Part shown: piece by piece, positions 11,501 to 22,830 of the stretch
Layout of the letters: every line of letters starts with the position of its first letter
How positions within the stretch are numbered: the first letter of the stretch is position 1
Source: Sisyra terminalis
Lineage: Eukaryota; Arthropoda; Insecta; Neuroptera; Sisyridae
Direction: 5' to 3'
Assembly (NCBI GenBank): GCA_958496175.1
Contig: OY292275.1
Location: 36,595,701 to 36,659,700, forward strand
Length of the DNA stretch: 64,000 nucleotides
Program-made: the position numbers and the translations under genes
Notes under the pieces: model-generated
Database searches by the model: none
The model's input: the letters and a program-made list of their open reading frames with translations, nothing else
What the model was told of the DNA's origin: nothing

Positions 11501-14500
11501 AATTTCATTTCGAAAAATAAAATGTTGAATTTAATATTGGAATTTTAGTACTAAATACTAGCTTATATAAACTAATCACTGATTATGTTTTTTGCTACAT
11601 AAAAAATAATATAAAGAAGATCTTTTTTATAATTCATACTTACACGGGCCAATAAACGACTCTTAATTTTGTATTTTATGTTTACGTAATAGGAGAAATT
11701 ATTAGAATTGAAAAGAATAATTATAGTTTGAAATTAAAGTTATTTATTGTTACATAAGATCGTTAATTTCAATTGGAAAATAAAAATTGTTTATTCAAAC
11801 TACAAACCCTGAGTTATTGAAGAAGTTTTAATTGATGACGTAACGTTCAAACGAATAATTGTGTGATAAATGAATGACTATTATTTTATTTTTATTTTAT
11901 GTCACCAAAATAAAAATCTACAAAAATATATATACTTTAATGCAAATAATGTTTTTTAAGGATCTTGAAGCTGGCATCATTCCACGCGCTTTGGGTCAAC
12001 TATTCGATGAACTAAGACTTGCAGGTTCTGAGTACACTGTTCGTGTGTCTTATTTAGAATTATATAACGAAGAATTGTTTGATTTGCTGAGTGAAACAAA
12101 TGATAATTCAAAAATCAGGTACAAATCTATCGTTGGAACACGAAAATTTATATTTATATTCGTTTTTATTTAAGGCTTTATGAAGATCCGGTAAAGAAAG
12201 GTTCAGTTATTGCTCAGGGGTTAGAAGAAGTTTTGGTTCAGAGTAAAACTGAAGTGTATAAAATTCTCGAACGAGGATCTAAAAAACGACAAACGGCTAC
12301 GACGTTGTTAAACGCAAATTCTAGCCGCTCTCATACAATTTTCTCTATAACGATTCATATGAAAGAAAGTACGGTTGATGGAGAAGATTTATTAAAAATG
12401 GGTAAACTTAATTTGGTAGATTTGGCTGGAAGTGAAAATATTGGACGTTCTGGTGTCATTGAAAAGCGAGCTCGTGAAGCCGGTAATATTAACCAATCTT
12501 TATTAACACTAGGCCGCGTAATAACAGCATTAACTGAACGAACTCCACATATTCCGTATCGGGAATCTAAACTAACGCGTCTTTTACAAGATTCCTTAGG
12601 AGGTCACACTAAGACTTCAATAATAGCCACAGTTTCACCTTCTACGAGCAATTTGGACGAAACAATAAGCACACTTGAATATGCGAATCGAGCTAAAAAT
12701 ATTACTAATCGACCCGAAACCAACCAACGCTTTACTAAATCTGTTTTGATTAAGCAATACACTGATGAGATTAAACGCTTACGTGAAGATTTAATTGCAG
12801 CTCGTACTTGCAATGGTATTTACATAGCGCCAGATAACTACGATTCTATGATAGCTGATATGAAAAGTTACCAAACTCAGTTGAATGAAAAAATCAACGA
12901 TTGTTGTGCTTTAACTGAAGAACTAGCCAGAATAGAACAAATAATGACTGATCTTAAAATGGCTCTTACTGCAACCAACAATAAACTTTTTATTACTGAG
13001 GAGTCGTTGAATGAAACAAAAATTAAATGTGAGGAAAAAGAATATGTAATAGAAAAATATGCAGAAACTGAAAATAAATTAATTGAAAAAGCAAACAAAA
13101 TACTAGCAGCAGCGAAAGAAGCTTCAGAAGATTCTTATAAACTTCACGATAGTTTGCTTCGTCGTAAAACTATGGAAGAAAAAAATGTATCCCAAGCTTC
13201 AGTTTTTATAAATAATTATAATGAAAATATGAGTATCATTGATGGTATTGTGTCTCAATATATAAATGAAAAAAGAAATCAAAGCCAACAATTTTTACAT
13301 AATATTTTTAATCATCAAAATTTTAACGAAGCATTTATTAAAAAGGAGGTTGAAAAAATTAAAGCTCTTACCGCATCGATAAACGATGCAGGAATAGTTA
13401 AAAAAGAAAATGACCAGGAATTTTCCAAAACTAGTTCTTCAATGAATGTAGCATCGAAAGACAGTTTAGTCGAATTCGCTACAAATTTATTGGAAAAACT
13501 TAAAATTTTTGAACAACAAGCCAAATCGATGGAAAATTCTTTATCACAACATATAAAATCAAATGATGAAAATGTACAAAAGTTTCAGGTTTTTTTGGGA
13601 CAAACTTTTACCGAGTTTGAGGAAACATATACAAAATTATATACACAATGTGAAGAAAAATTCATCAAGTTAAATGAGCACTTAATTGCAGATAATGAAA
13701 AAATGAAAATTTTATTAGAAAAGTATGATACAAACGAAAAGAAAAAATTAAAAGCTCGAAATGAGTTATTGAAACAAATCAAAAATTTAGAATCGTTGGA
13801 AAAGGAGTCCAGAAATAATTTGGAAACATTTTGCGAAGCTCATGAATCGTTGCAGAATGAAACCAAGGAAATGCATGTAATTATTTCAAATGAAATGAAG
13901 AGTTTTGGTGGCGAAAATCAGACTAAAATTTGTGAAACGGTTAAAAATATAGATGAATACATTGCACAGGACTCGAAAAATATTGAAGTGATTAAAGCCA
14001 ACATTAGTAACGCTTGTCATAAAATTGAAGAAAATTGTACTTCAATTGCAGAAAACGTGGAATTACACAAAAACGAAATATCTGAAAAGGTATTATTGCT
14101 TCAAGAAATTATCGATCGTAAAATGAAAAACGATAATCAGCATGTGGAAAAATATTTAGACATAAACTCGGAAATGAGCCATTATATTGACGAAATTCAA
14201 AATCATGATATTTCATCTCAACAAATTTACAAAAACATAATCGAAACCAATTGTCAGTCTGAAAACGAACATGTAAATCAGTTTGAACAAAATTTGAAAG
14301 AACAATGTGAAAAATCCAAGGATCACTTGCAACAATTTTTCACAGTGGATATAAAACTGCAATACACACCTACCGGCTTAACACCTCTACGTAAAGTTTT
14401 TCAATACCCAACGAAATTGGAGAAAACTTCACCTCAACCACGACTTATTTCTCGGTTTCATCAGCTTCGTAGTAGCAATAAACAATCATTAAATTCGTCC

Positions 14501-14765
14501 AATGAATCAAACGAATCGTCATTTAATTCCTCATCACCGGACGACACGGCAGATTTTGGTAAAAGTAATCGATGCAATATTAACAAATCAGCATCAATGA
14601 GTAACTTGCCCGAAGAACATTCCTCCAAGCATGAGGTACAGAATTGAAAAATCAAAACAACTTACCTTTTAGTTAATTTTTTTATTGTTATAGAGTCTTC
14701 AAAACAATGGAAAAGAAAACATGTCCAAACTTCAGAAGTCGAGTTCCGAAAAAACTTGTTTTTAA
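8594..14765 (+). CDS. kinesin-5 (Eg5/KLP61F/BimC) mitotic motor, 6 exons, 1009 aa
   Basis: Kinesin-5 is a homotetrameric plus-end motor that slides antiparallel spindle microtubules. Exons: 8594-8646, 8724-8859, 8921-9070, 11961-12118, 12175-14635, 14694-14765. All junctions are GT-AG and in phase. The motor domain covers about residues 10-345: P-loop GQTGTGKT 90-97, switch I NANSSRSH 212-219, switch II DLAGSE 248-253, then the [13 protein letters not shown] and [16 protein letters not shown] motifs. A long charged stalk follows to about 890. The BimC box, [15 protein letters not shown], starts at 897, and its Thr902-Pro is the expected CDK1 site controlling spindle binding. The tail is Ser/Asn-rich. 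Exon 6 adds 23 residues; without splicing the frame would stop at 14647, so a shorter isoform is possible. The length is close to the family norm (~1000-1070). Intron 3 (2.9 kb) carries a mobile element. AATAAA lies at 14917-14922. Confidence 0.96.
9071..11960 (+). other. kinesin-5 intron 3
   Basis: This 2.9 kb intron splits the motor domain just after the P-loop exon. It runs from donor GTAAGTATAA to acceptor TTTTTTAAG. It contains a mariner-type element (9817-10669); the rest is AT-rich with no recognisable exon. The other kinesin-5 introns are only 56-77 bases, so this one is unusually expanded. Confidence 0.8.
9817..10669 (-). mobile_element. non-autonomous Tc1/mariner-type element, copy 2
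   Basis: Inverted ends TTATGGGGACCAGAAAGTAA and TTAGAAAGACCGGAAAGTAT (read inward) are flanked by TA on each side. The internal block TTGACAATTCTTGGGC, GAGTATTTGGTTGGT, GTCTGACATGGA is the reverse complement of the block in copy 1, so the two copies lie in opposite orientations. No open transposase frame remains. Confidence 0.72.
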
Positions 14766-16184
14766 CCCTTATATTTTAACTTTTTATTAAGAATTATTAG
14801 TTATAAGTTACAAACATTTTATATTCTAATTAATATTTTATTGTTTGATACAATTAATTCCATGTTTCCGGTTTTTTCATGTATAAATTATATATTATTT
14901 TTTTCTGAAAATATTTAATAAATTCCAACGATTTTCTACCATGCTTATTGTTTTAATGTTTATTTTTTTATATAATATCAATTATTTCAAAAGTATATTT
15001 TTGACCTATTTTAAATGTTTAATTCTCATTTACAATTTACATAGTTTAAGAATGACAAATAAAAAAAATATGAAGTTAAGTTTGTTTTGCTCATTTTTCC
15101 TGTTTTTTTTTTCATTTTAAATGGGTTAAATTACAATAATTTACTTACAAGAAAACAATTACTAAACGTATTTTGTTTTTGTAGATGATAATAGATAAAT
15201 TTTAAAAAAAATATTAGTGTATTGTGGAATCTCGCCTAGAGATTTATTTTACGCCTCATCAATACCAATCAATACGCTGCGCAAAGGAAGCCCTGTGTTT
15301 TTTTACACAGGATTTTTTTGTTTTTTTGCCGAAAAAACTATTAGTTTTTCTATGAAACAAGATTTCTACAAATATAAAAGAAATGAACGACATCTAAAAG
15401 TACCCATAAATTTTCAATGAATGTTGTGGTTATGCAACCATTTGTACATTGATGTATGACCTTTTGTCGCAAACTAAATGTTAATTATGTATGCACTCAT
15501 TGTTATTATACGATTGAGGAGTTGTAAATCTGTTTTAAATTTATTAATTTGCAATTACAACCAATTATAATTTGGTTTTGTATGTAATGAAGAGGGGTAG
15601 TATTTGTCTATATATTTATTTTGTGGACATTTCATTGAACTTTACAAATCATTAATTGTTACTATAAATTTTTATTACCGATATATATGGGGAAGGGCAA
15701 AGAAAAGATACCTTGTTTTTTGAAAACTTTTCCAGATGTAGCACGTATGATCTAAATATTTTTTGGAAATGCAAATAAAAAGTATATAGTAAAAGTAAAT
15801 AAATAAAAAGTATTTCGGCCGAAAAAATTTTCAAATTTGGAAATCGCATACATAAGATATGTTTAAATATTAGTTTTAATGATCAATATGTATATGTATA
15901 TTTTTAGACTATAGGAATAATATCGTCTAGGATTTAGGGTGTGTACTTTTCGGGTATGTGAGCCAAAAGTTCCTTTTTAAAAGTGACCAAAATTCTAACG
16001 TTACTTTCGAATAAGTTATAGCAATCGATCATTCTAAACAATACTGATTTGCTATGGTCAGGGTTCTCAACGCACCCCTCATGTTCACTGTTTCCTGTTT
16101 TAAGTCAAACTATTAAAACGACGGTATCGTTTGTAACGACAGTATTTTCAATTTTTATAGTTAGAGTATAAAAAGCGTTCCGTT
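14766..16184. other. kinesin-5 3' UTR then AT-rich intergenic DNA
   Basis: The presumed 3' UTR runs to shortly past the AATAAA at 14917-14922. Beyond it there is no supported gene. An open frame at 15217-15420 (+) contains a poly-Phe stretch from T runs and is not convincing. Confidence 0.5.
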
Positions 16185-16418
16185 CACTGGCGTAGCGTGC
16201 GTTTTTGCCGCCCGGGGCCGACCGGAAATTCGGCGTCCCTTATTTTCATTATTGGTCTAGAAAATTAGTAAAAAGGTAAATATCTTTAAATTTTTTAATT
16301 ATTTAAAAAAAATTTCTTCGTGTTTTTCTAAAAACAAAATCTTTTATGAAATTATAAAGGTAAATATGCCGCCCTATTTTCATGTACCACCTGGGGCCAT
16401 CCACTATGCTACGCTATG
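16185..16418. repeat. short inverted-repeat element with GC-rich ends
   Basis: CACTGGCGTAGCGTGC followed by GCCGCCCGGGGCC on the left is mirrored on the right by GGGCGGC, CTGGGGCC and CCACTATGCTACGCTATG. The GCGTAGC core with a GC-rich subterminal block is typical of a MITE. No clear target duplication was found, so the superfamily is left open. Confidence 0.5.
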
Positions 16419-17270
16419 TTTCAATAGGGTGTCCTTCAAAGAAAAAAAACTTCATGTAGATGATCTGATAGATGATATGTAGATAGATAGATGTAGATGT
16501 AGAAAACCTTATGTAGATGATTAATCTAATATATAAAATTCTCGTGTCACGGGGTGCGTAATTAAACTCCTCCGAAACGGCTCGACCGATTTTCATAAAA
16601 TTTTCTATGTATATTCGGTAGGCATGAGAATCGGACAACATCTATTTTTCATCCCCCTAAATGGTAAGGGTGGTCCACCCTTAAATTTTTTTTTTTATTT
16701 TTTGGATAAATTTTTTTGTTTTTATTTTTCTATGATACATCATACAAAAATACATACAACCCTAAATTTTCACCCCTCTATGATCAACCCTTATTTTTTT
16801 ATTAATTAAAAACTTTAATTTTTTTTGCTAGATTTTTATTTTGTCATGACTTAGAATAACAAAAAATCATATTACTCTTAATTTTTACCCTTCTACGATC
16901 AACCCCTATTTTAACGAAATATTAACGAAAAAAGTAACAGTAGTAGTAAAAAAATAATTATTTTAATAAAGCTTAAAGTAAATATGTTTTAAAAACCGTG
17001 CATACATAAAATCGTGTAATTATATATCTCCTCTGCCAGATAAAATTTTAATATTCGGTGTATTCCTTTTAAGAAGTAGGCATGTGAAAATATTTTTTTT
17101 TTAAATTCCTGCCCTAAAAGAGTGAATTGGGGTGATTAAGTTTCTTTGAGAAAATGTAGAGTTAATCAACAATCGAAATTTTGAATTTACTAAGTGTATT
17201 TAATAAATAAATAATAAATTATTAATAAGTTTCTGTTTCTACTATATAATTTTAACTAAAGCATTTTAAA

Positions 17271-17710
17271 TAACGTCATTTCACTTAATTAGTATGAAAG
17301 TTTAGGTAGTAGGTACTTATATCAAATACCATAGAGGCGGTTTTTAATTTTTGTTTGTTTTTCAACAATCAAATTTTTTAAAATCTAATTTTTATGAACT
17401 AATAATTGTGAACTGGAGCAATTATATACTCTGCTAAAAAGCATTATGGAAGCAATTTTTTGTCATATAACAACAATTGGTTTTCAAATAGTTCTAAATA
17501 CCGAAGAAGAGTTAGCATAGAAAATATACATATATATATATATTTATTGATGATAATGAAATATGACAAAAAATTGCTTCCATAATGCTTTTCTGCAGAA
17601 TATATAATTGCTCCAGGTTGCAATCATTAGTTCATAAAACCTCTATGGTATTTGGTATAAGTTCCCCTACTACATAAACTTACATAATAATTAAGTGAAA
17701 TGGCGTTATT
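17271..17710. mobile_element. inverted-repeat MITE inside the Helitron
   Basis: Two arms of roughly 200 bases are inverted copies. The left begins TAACGTCATTTCACTTAATT and the right, read inward, begins TAACGCCATTTCACTTAATT. Both arms continue through AAATACCATAGAGG and GGAGCAATTATATA to GCATTATGGAAGCAATTTTT near the centre. The left arm has about 50 extra bases after ATAGAGG. The middle holds a short TA run at about 17528-17541. TA at the boundaries suggests a Tc1/mariner-type insertion, but the superfamily is inferred. Confidence 0.65.
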
Positions 17711-17812
17711 AAAATTTCTGTTATCAAAATGATATAACTACAATGCCCATTGTGTAAGCATAGGGAAACCGCCCTCACTCTCATTTTCCCCACCGCACTT
17801 CTAAACAACCAT

Positions 17813-18239
17813 AACTACAGCTGTGAATATACTGGGTTATGTTGAGCTGGTGGAAAAGTAAAATTGCCACAATTGGTCCCATCACCAGATCCGTTACGCT
17901 CATTAGATTATAGGCTAGGAAATGATTCTTAAAATTTCTGGACCAAAACTCAAAAATATAACAGTTGATTACAAACAACGTCGTTTGGGGCAACGCATAT
18001 TGTGCTGGATAAATTCATGTCCCCCTTCAAGGTATAATTCCATAATAATTTTTGGATAACATTTAAATTAATTTTTATTTTTCAAATAATTTAAGAAAAT
18101 CTTAAACAAATGCAGGCAAGAACAAATTTATCACTTACTGGAAGCGCTGTTACCACTACTAGATCATCAAATCTTACAAATGTATTTTATGAGCAATACA
18201 GATACAGAAATTGATAGGCGTTGTATTCATAATCCGTAA
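17813..18239 (+). pseudogene. Helitron Rep (Helitron_like_N) fragment
   Basis: The broken translation reads NYSCEYTGLC-AGGKVKLPQL, then TSFGATHIVLDKF, then YHLLEALLPLLDH and LQMYFMSNTDTEIDRRCIHNP. This order matches the N-terminal region of Helitron replication proteins (Cys-rich start, GKV.LP, FGA..., QIYH, LQ.YFM, RC..N). Several stops and frameshifts break it. About 80 bases between FK and QIYH begin GTATAA and end TGCAG, like a small intron or an insertion. The catalytic HUH part is not visible. Confidence 0.65.
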
Positions 18240-18369
18240 ACATAAACAATAAAACGAATCATTGTCCAAAAACTACGGAGGTATCTGAAAATGCAGAAAA
18301 TTGTAGACACGTCGTTCGGAAAACTGAGATATGTGGAATAAAAAATGTCTTCTGCTTTGTATTTTCAAT

Positions 18370-19401
18370 TCAATTTGTAACTTCGATAAGGTTGCTCATT
18401 AATTTTTTCACCGCAAGTCGGGTGTTATGACCAAAACGTGGTTGATCTATATATTCCACAACATAAGGATTACTGATCCAATTTTTAATTGGATTATGAG
18501 GCGGTAACCCGGAGAATTTCAGCGAATTTAAAATTCTATCCATAATTGAAAACATAATCTTTATTAGCAACGCAATCAACCGAATTGCAGGTCTCTAATT
18601 CGCCAGTTTTCCTATTTTGAATCTGAACTATCTATTTCATTAATATAATTTTCGTTGACAACGTTTTTTGGAGTTAATATAACACGTTCTCTCAACCAAA
18701 CATGATTTTTGTAATTTGTAACCAAGTTTGGGAACACCCTCTCGATGAGTTCGGTCTTTGGTTTAGTAAAGTGAAAAAATTGGCAAAGAATGTAATGTAT
18801 GCAGATATTGTGTCAACAGAAATTTTGCCATTACTAATATCGTTCGGATCACTTGTTCGGAAAACACTTTTCTAAATTAGTTATTCTGCAATTCGAATTA
18901 CATTTTCGAGTTTAATTTGATTGTTTTTAAATATTTCCATACTGTGGACGACTTCAGACATTAAGGATCGACTGCTGTCGATAAAATAAATGCTTGCTTT
19001 AAATTATCAAATATCTGGTACCATATAAATAAACTTCAGATGGAAGAAAACAAGAAAATTGTATTGCTGAACGATCCTTCTGCTGATGATTTCTCCAAGA
19101 AATTAATAAATGGCCGTGTTCATTGTTTGAATTTTTATTCAAATTAAGTTTATTAAAACATTATTCAGTGGTTTTGTGAAAAAGCTAGCAATTATGTAAA
19201 AATTTTGAATGAGACGAAATCCCAAAAATTCAAAGGAAATGAAATCAATACGCTCGATTCGTTGACAAGAACATGGTTATTACCGATATTCAACATTTGC
19301 TTGGGAAATTTTTCAGCAGATTGATCATTCCAGAACGCATGCCTCATGTCTCCAACTGAAATTTCTTCACATTGTGCCACAGATTTTATGATTTTAAGCA
19401 A
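18370..19401 (-). pseudogene. Helitron helicase (Pif1-like) fragment
   Basis: On the minus strand three blocks appear in family order: KFPKQMLNIGNNHVLVNE and LISFPLNF (about 19320-19210), ELIERVFPNLVTNYKNHVWL (about 18755-18690), and LNSLKFSGLPPHN with TRLAVKKLMSNLIE (about 18545-18380). These belong to the C-terminal half of the Pif1-like helicase of Helitrons. Roughly 400 bases between the first two blocks do not belong, and the frame is broken. It faces opposite to the Rep fragment, so it has been inverted or came from another insertion. Confidence 0.68.
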
Positions 19402-20301
19402 GTATTTATTTTATTGGTAGAATTCCATCTTGGAATATTTGGCACTGGAGGAAATCACCAACAATAAAATCATTGCGCTTTCAAAACATATTATAACTAT
19501 CGTTATATGCCTTTAAGAAAGAGTTACAGACAATATGAAATTGAAAGCATTGACATCAAAGTGTGGGTCACGTGAATTGCCAACTACGGAAAATTCCAAG
19601 CCTAATTATTTAAAAACTGATTTTATTCAAATTTTTACGTGTATTATTAAGATATGTTAATAGTTACTCTGATATTTGGAGCGATGGTGAATTGAACTAA
19701 TCATTAATCATCAAAATCAGTCCAGTAATTTTTTAGTTAAAAAATGATCTAAATAACCTGACTTTATTTAGTATATTTAAGATATTTGATTTGACAAATT
19801 GTATGTCAATGAATGTAATAGCAACGTACTTCAATGAGGAGAATCAATCTGAGGGCAATGCATGCACCAAAATTCATAGCTTCAATAAATTAAATGAATT
19901 GTTGACATGCCATTGAATTAACTAATTTTTGTTTTTTATTAATAATTTTTACTCCCATTGTATTATATAATATTATTATATAATATTGTTCTAATTAAAT
20001 ATTGAACTTCATAATTGTATTCGTATTAGTTTGTTATTAAAATTATAAATTAAGAGTAGCTAAAATATTCGTTCATAAAAAACACTACGTTCAATTCCTG
20101 TTAGGCACTACGAAGTTTGCCGGGTCAGCTAGTAAAATTATAAAAAGAAGTCTACTCGGAATACTTGTAGACTTATAGAGAATATAGAAATTACAAGTGA
20201 ATTAATAGATTTTTTCCAAAAAATGGACTAGAAATCTCAATAATGCTTATGAACAAATGATACATCAAAAAATACTTTAAAACGATAAATACAAGTTCTA
20301 G

Positions 20302-20410
20302 CTCACAGGTGGGCGAGTGGTCAAGGTGACCGCTTCAAAACTGGGAAGTGTTAGGATTGACACTCGTAGCAAGGAAATTTTCGATATTTCTTGATTTAAA
20401 AAAAGTTTTC
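20302..20410 (+). repeat. tRNA-derived SINE-like sequence, copy 2
   Basis: GGGCGAGTGGTCAAGGTGAC gives a good tRNA A box, and AGGATTGACACTCG occupies the B-box position in degenerate form. The block CAAGGTGACC and the T-rich tail that follows match copy 1 at 1925. It is not a functional tRNA. Confidence 0.5.
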
Positions 20411-20658
20411 TGAATAGTTTATATACTTATTCCTTCCTTTGCCTTACTAGTATGTTTTATCTTCCAATACGATCACACCATAACAATGAGTCAAAATAGA
20501 GCAAATTAAAGATAATATAAAGTGTTTAATTTTGTCATTCTGTGTTTATATTCAAGTCTTATTTGATTTTAACCTTGAAAATAATTGTAATTAATTATAA
20601 TTCAAAACTTCTAAAATAAAATATATGATTAATATTCTACAGACATTTCCCTTTAAGT

Positions 20659-20785
20659 CCTTGTTAAAAAGGCATTTAAAGGCATTTTAAATATTCAAAT
20701 AACCCATTAGAAATCATTTAAAGTTATTAAAGGCATTTTAAACGTAATGATTTCAAATGACCCTCAATGTCTTTTATTAACAGGG
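20659..20785. repeat. small palindromic MITE, family P copy 1
   Basis: It begins CCTTGTTAAAAAGGCATTTA and ends, read inward, CCCTGTTAATAAAAGACATT. The interior repeats GGCATTTTAAA and TAATGATTTCAAA. The same words, ends and layout occur at 26410-26530. Confidence 0.55.
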
Positions 20786-22589
20786 ATGGTTCGTTTTGTC
20801 TTCGGTTCCTCTACATCACTTTATATTCTTTATATTGCAATGTAATGTTTCGAAGTCGAAATAGTGGTAACATTCTTTGCTAAATGCGGCTTATCTTATA
20901 AATTGGTTGAAGTTGAAAACATATTTTTTTTAAATAATTGGGTGGTATTAGAAGACTATAATATGTAAGTAAGAGTGAGAATTGAAATTTCATAATTTTA
21001 CTCATTTTCACTATATTCCATCACGTTTACAGATTAAACGGTTGAAATTATTTTATTAAAGCTGTTTAAAAAGCAGGTACTATTTTAAATTTACTTTCAG
21101 CGTTTCATTATGTTTATTTTTAATTTATTTAATCTACAATGAGTTTTGATTATTAATTGAAAAGAAAAAGTAAGTTTTAATTGTAATTTTTAAATATTAT
21201 ATTCTCTTCTATTTGTTAATTTGTACTTAGATTGATATGCAACAATAAAATGATTTGGTAAATTTGAAAATTACGTTAGAGGTTCATATTGAATTCGCAT
21301 TTGAATGGAAATTCTCTTATTGAAACAAAGCTTTGTGTACGTTCTTGCGAGTTAATAACCCTTTTCTGTTTGAATTGTAGGTACGTACTTATGTACTTAT
21401 TAGAATAATGGTAATCAAGAAATAAACCACAGTAATTCCTCATCTACATTGCGTACATTAGGTCCATTTGCAAATGAAGTTCCTACTCAGTTATTTATAA
21501 AGATCATGATTGATAATGTTTGCAGTTTCTACGAGGATTTGGGTTTGATTTTAATAGGGTTTCAATGATTTGTCCGATTTTGTCAGAAAAGGATTTTTGA
21601 ATATATATCTTTTTTGTTTTGAAAGTGAGAAAATCGTTGGATTTTCTCACATATTTTATTAGAATATCCAGACAGTTATGTTGGAATGATAAATTGTTAG
21701 ACAGGGAATTCTCATTATTCATGCAGTGAACATTGTCCATTTGTCTTAAGGGACTGGAGTTCGATCCGTTATGGGTTTGTCGATGGTTTTTTATTCAAAA
21801 TTTCCGTGGTGCTTTTTACTGGCAAATAAATTTTATTAATTTTCGGATTTCATATTTGGTCAGAAGAGGTAATTTCGAGTGTACCGCAAACGAGTAAGTG
21901 GTCGTCGCATCGTCGTTGTGGACAACGGACAGATAAATGAACGCGGTGTAGCGGCTAACGTCGTTTCCGTCGATTTATCATTGTGATTGACCGTTCCGCC
22001 CCCAAAGCAATAATGCACCACCAGCCCCTTATGTGTCACCGGAGCCATTTACGTGTCAAGTCAAACACCCTCTTTCCATTTGGGCTTAGCTGCTCACAAC
22101 AAACGGTTCACGATTTCGCCAGGACCGCAAACAGAGACCAACATACGAAACCCCAAATTTACCTGGAGAAACAAACTGGCCAATCTACAACCCTTAGCTT
22201 TCCCACCCTCGACTCTACTTCTGTCATTTAAGGATCTTTTCTACTAATTGTGATTTTTACAGCTAATGTGTCAGGAATTAATTTTGAACAGTTCCACAGA
22301 CATTTTCAATTAAGTTTATTTCATTGTAATTGTAAATTTTCCTTAATAACTATTGATTTCTTTAATTTCTTATATCTACTCCTGTCGTGATAAGCATAGA
22401 CAACTAACATAGCATAAAATTTCACCTAAATGCATCTAAAGTTGTTATTTTTTTAAATTAATCTGGTATTTAATGTAACAGATCATATGCACATTTTTTT
22501 TTGATTCGATAAACGACATTATTAAACAGAGGAAAAACAAATTTGTAGTTAGAAAAATTTGGTATATCTAAGTTAGTTAGATAGTCTTT
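20786..22589. other. unannotated stretch with a GC-richer block at 21880-22230
   Basis: Most is AT-rich with nothing recognised. From about 21880 to 22230 the composition changes to clearly higher G+C with no repeat or stable frame (GTGGTCGTCGCATCGTCG, CCAGCCCCTTATGTGTCACC). Overlapping open frames here are short and not protein-like. Candidate conserved non-coding or regulatory DNA by appearance only. Confidence 0.35.
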
Positions 22590-22830
22590 TTCCAGTAGTG
22601 TTTTTATTGACTGAGTGTAGTTATCATCTCTCGTGATCCCTAGAAATCCATGAATGATCTCTTTAAAGACTTTTCAAGCTTCTTATTCTTTCCTCTGAAG
22701 AATTTTGAATTTCCCTGGATATGAATTCCAGTATCCTATACAATATCCCGAACTTGTGGTTCAACAAAGATATTCTTAAATTTTACTTCACTGAGTCCGT
22801 GGAATTTGTCTTTTAAGTACCTACTTGATA
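22590..22830 (-). pseudogene. relic of a repetitive arthropod coding family
   Basis: The minus strand reads YLKDKFHGLSEVKFKNIFVE, then PQVRDIV, stop, and further on EKSLKRSFMDF-stop-GSREM. The pattern K-F-x-x-L-S-x-x-K-x-x-x-x-x-F-x-x-P-Q-x-R followed by a W/L-x-x-F...FLG-type block resembles a multi-copy, probably transposon-borne, protein family common in arthropod genomes. It is broken by stops, and I cannot name the element. Confidence 0.4.

Larger units (their letters stand above)
16525..20132 (+). mobile_element. decayed, internally rearranged Helitron
   Basis: The left end TCTAATATATAAAATTCTCG is preceded by A. The right end ...GCCGGGTCAGCTAG is followed by T. Together they match the Helitron rule 5'-TC...CTRR-3' inserted between A and T. 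Just inside the left end are CTCCTCCGAAACGGC and repeated C-rich motifs (CACCCCTCTATGATCAACCC at 16771) known from insect Helitrons. The interior carries a Rep N-terminal relic on the plus strand and a helicase relic on the minus strand, plus a separate inverted-repeat element. The opposed orientation means an internal inversion or a second nested Helitron. It cannot be autonomous. Confidence 0.7.

Noticed and set aside
12604..14655. Several minus-strand frames within kinesin-5
   Set aside because: Antisense shadows of the long kinesin-5 exon with no independent support.
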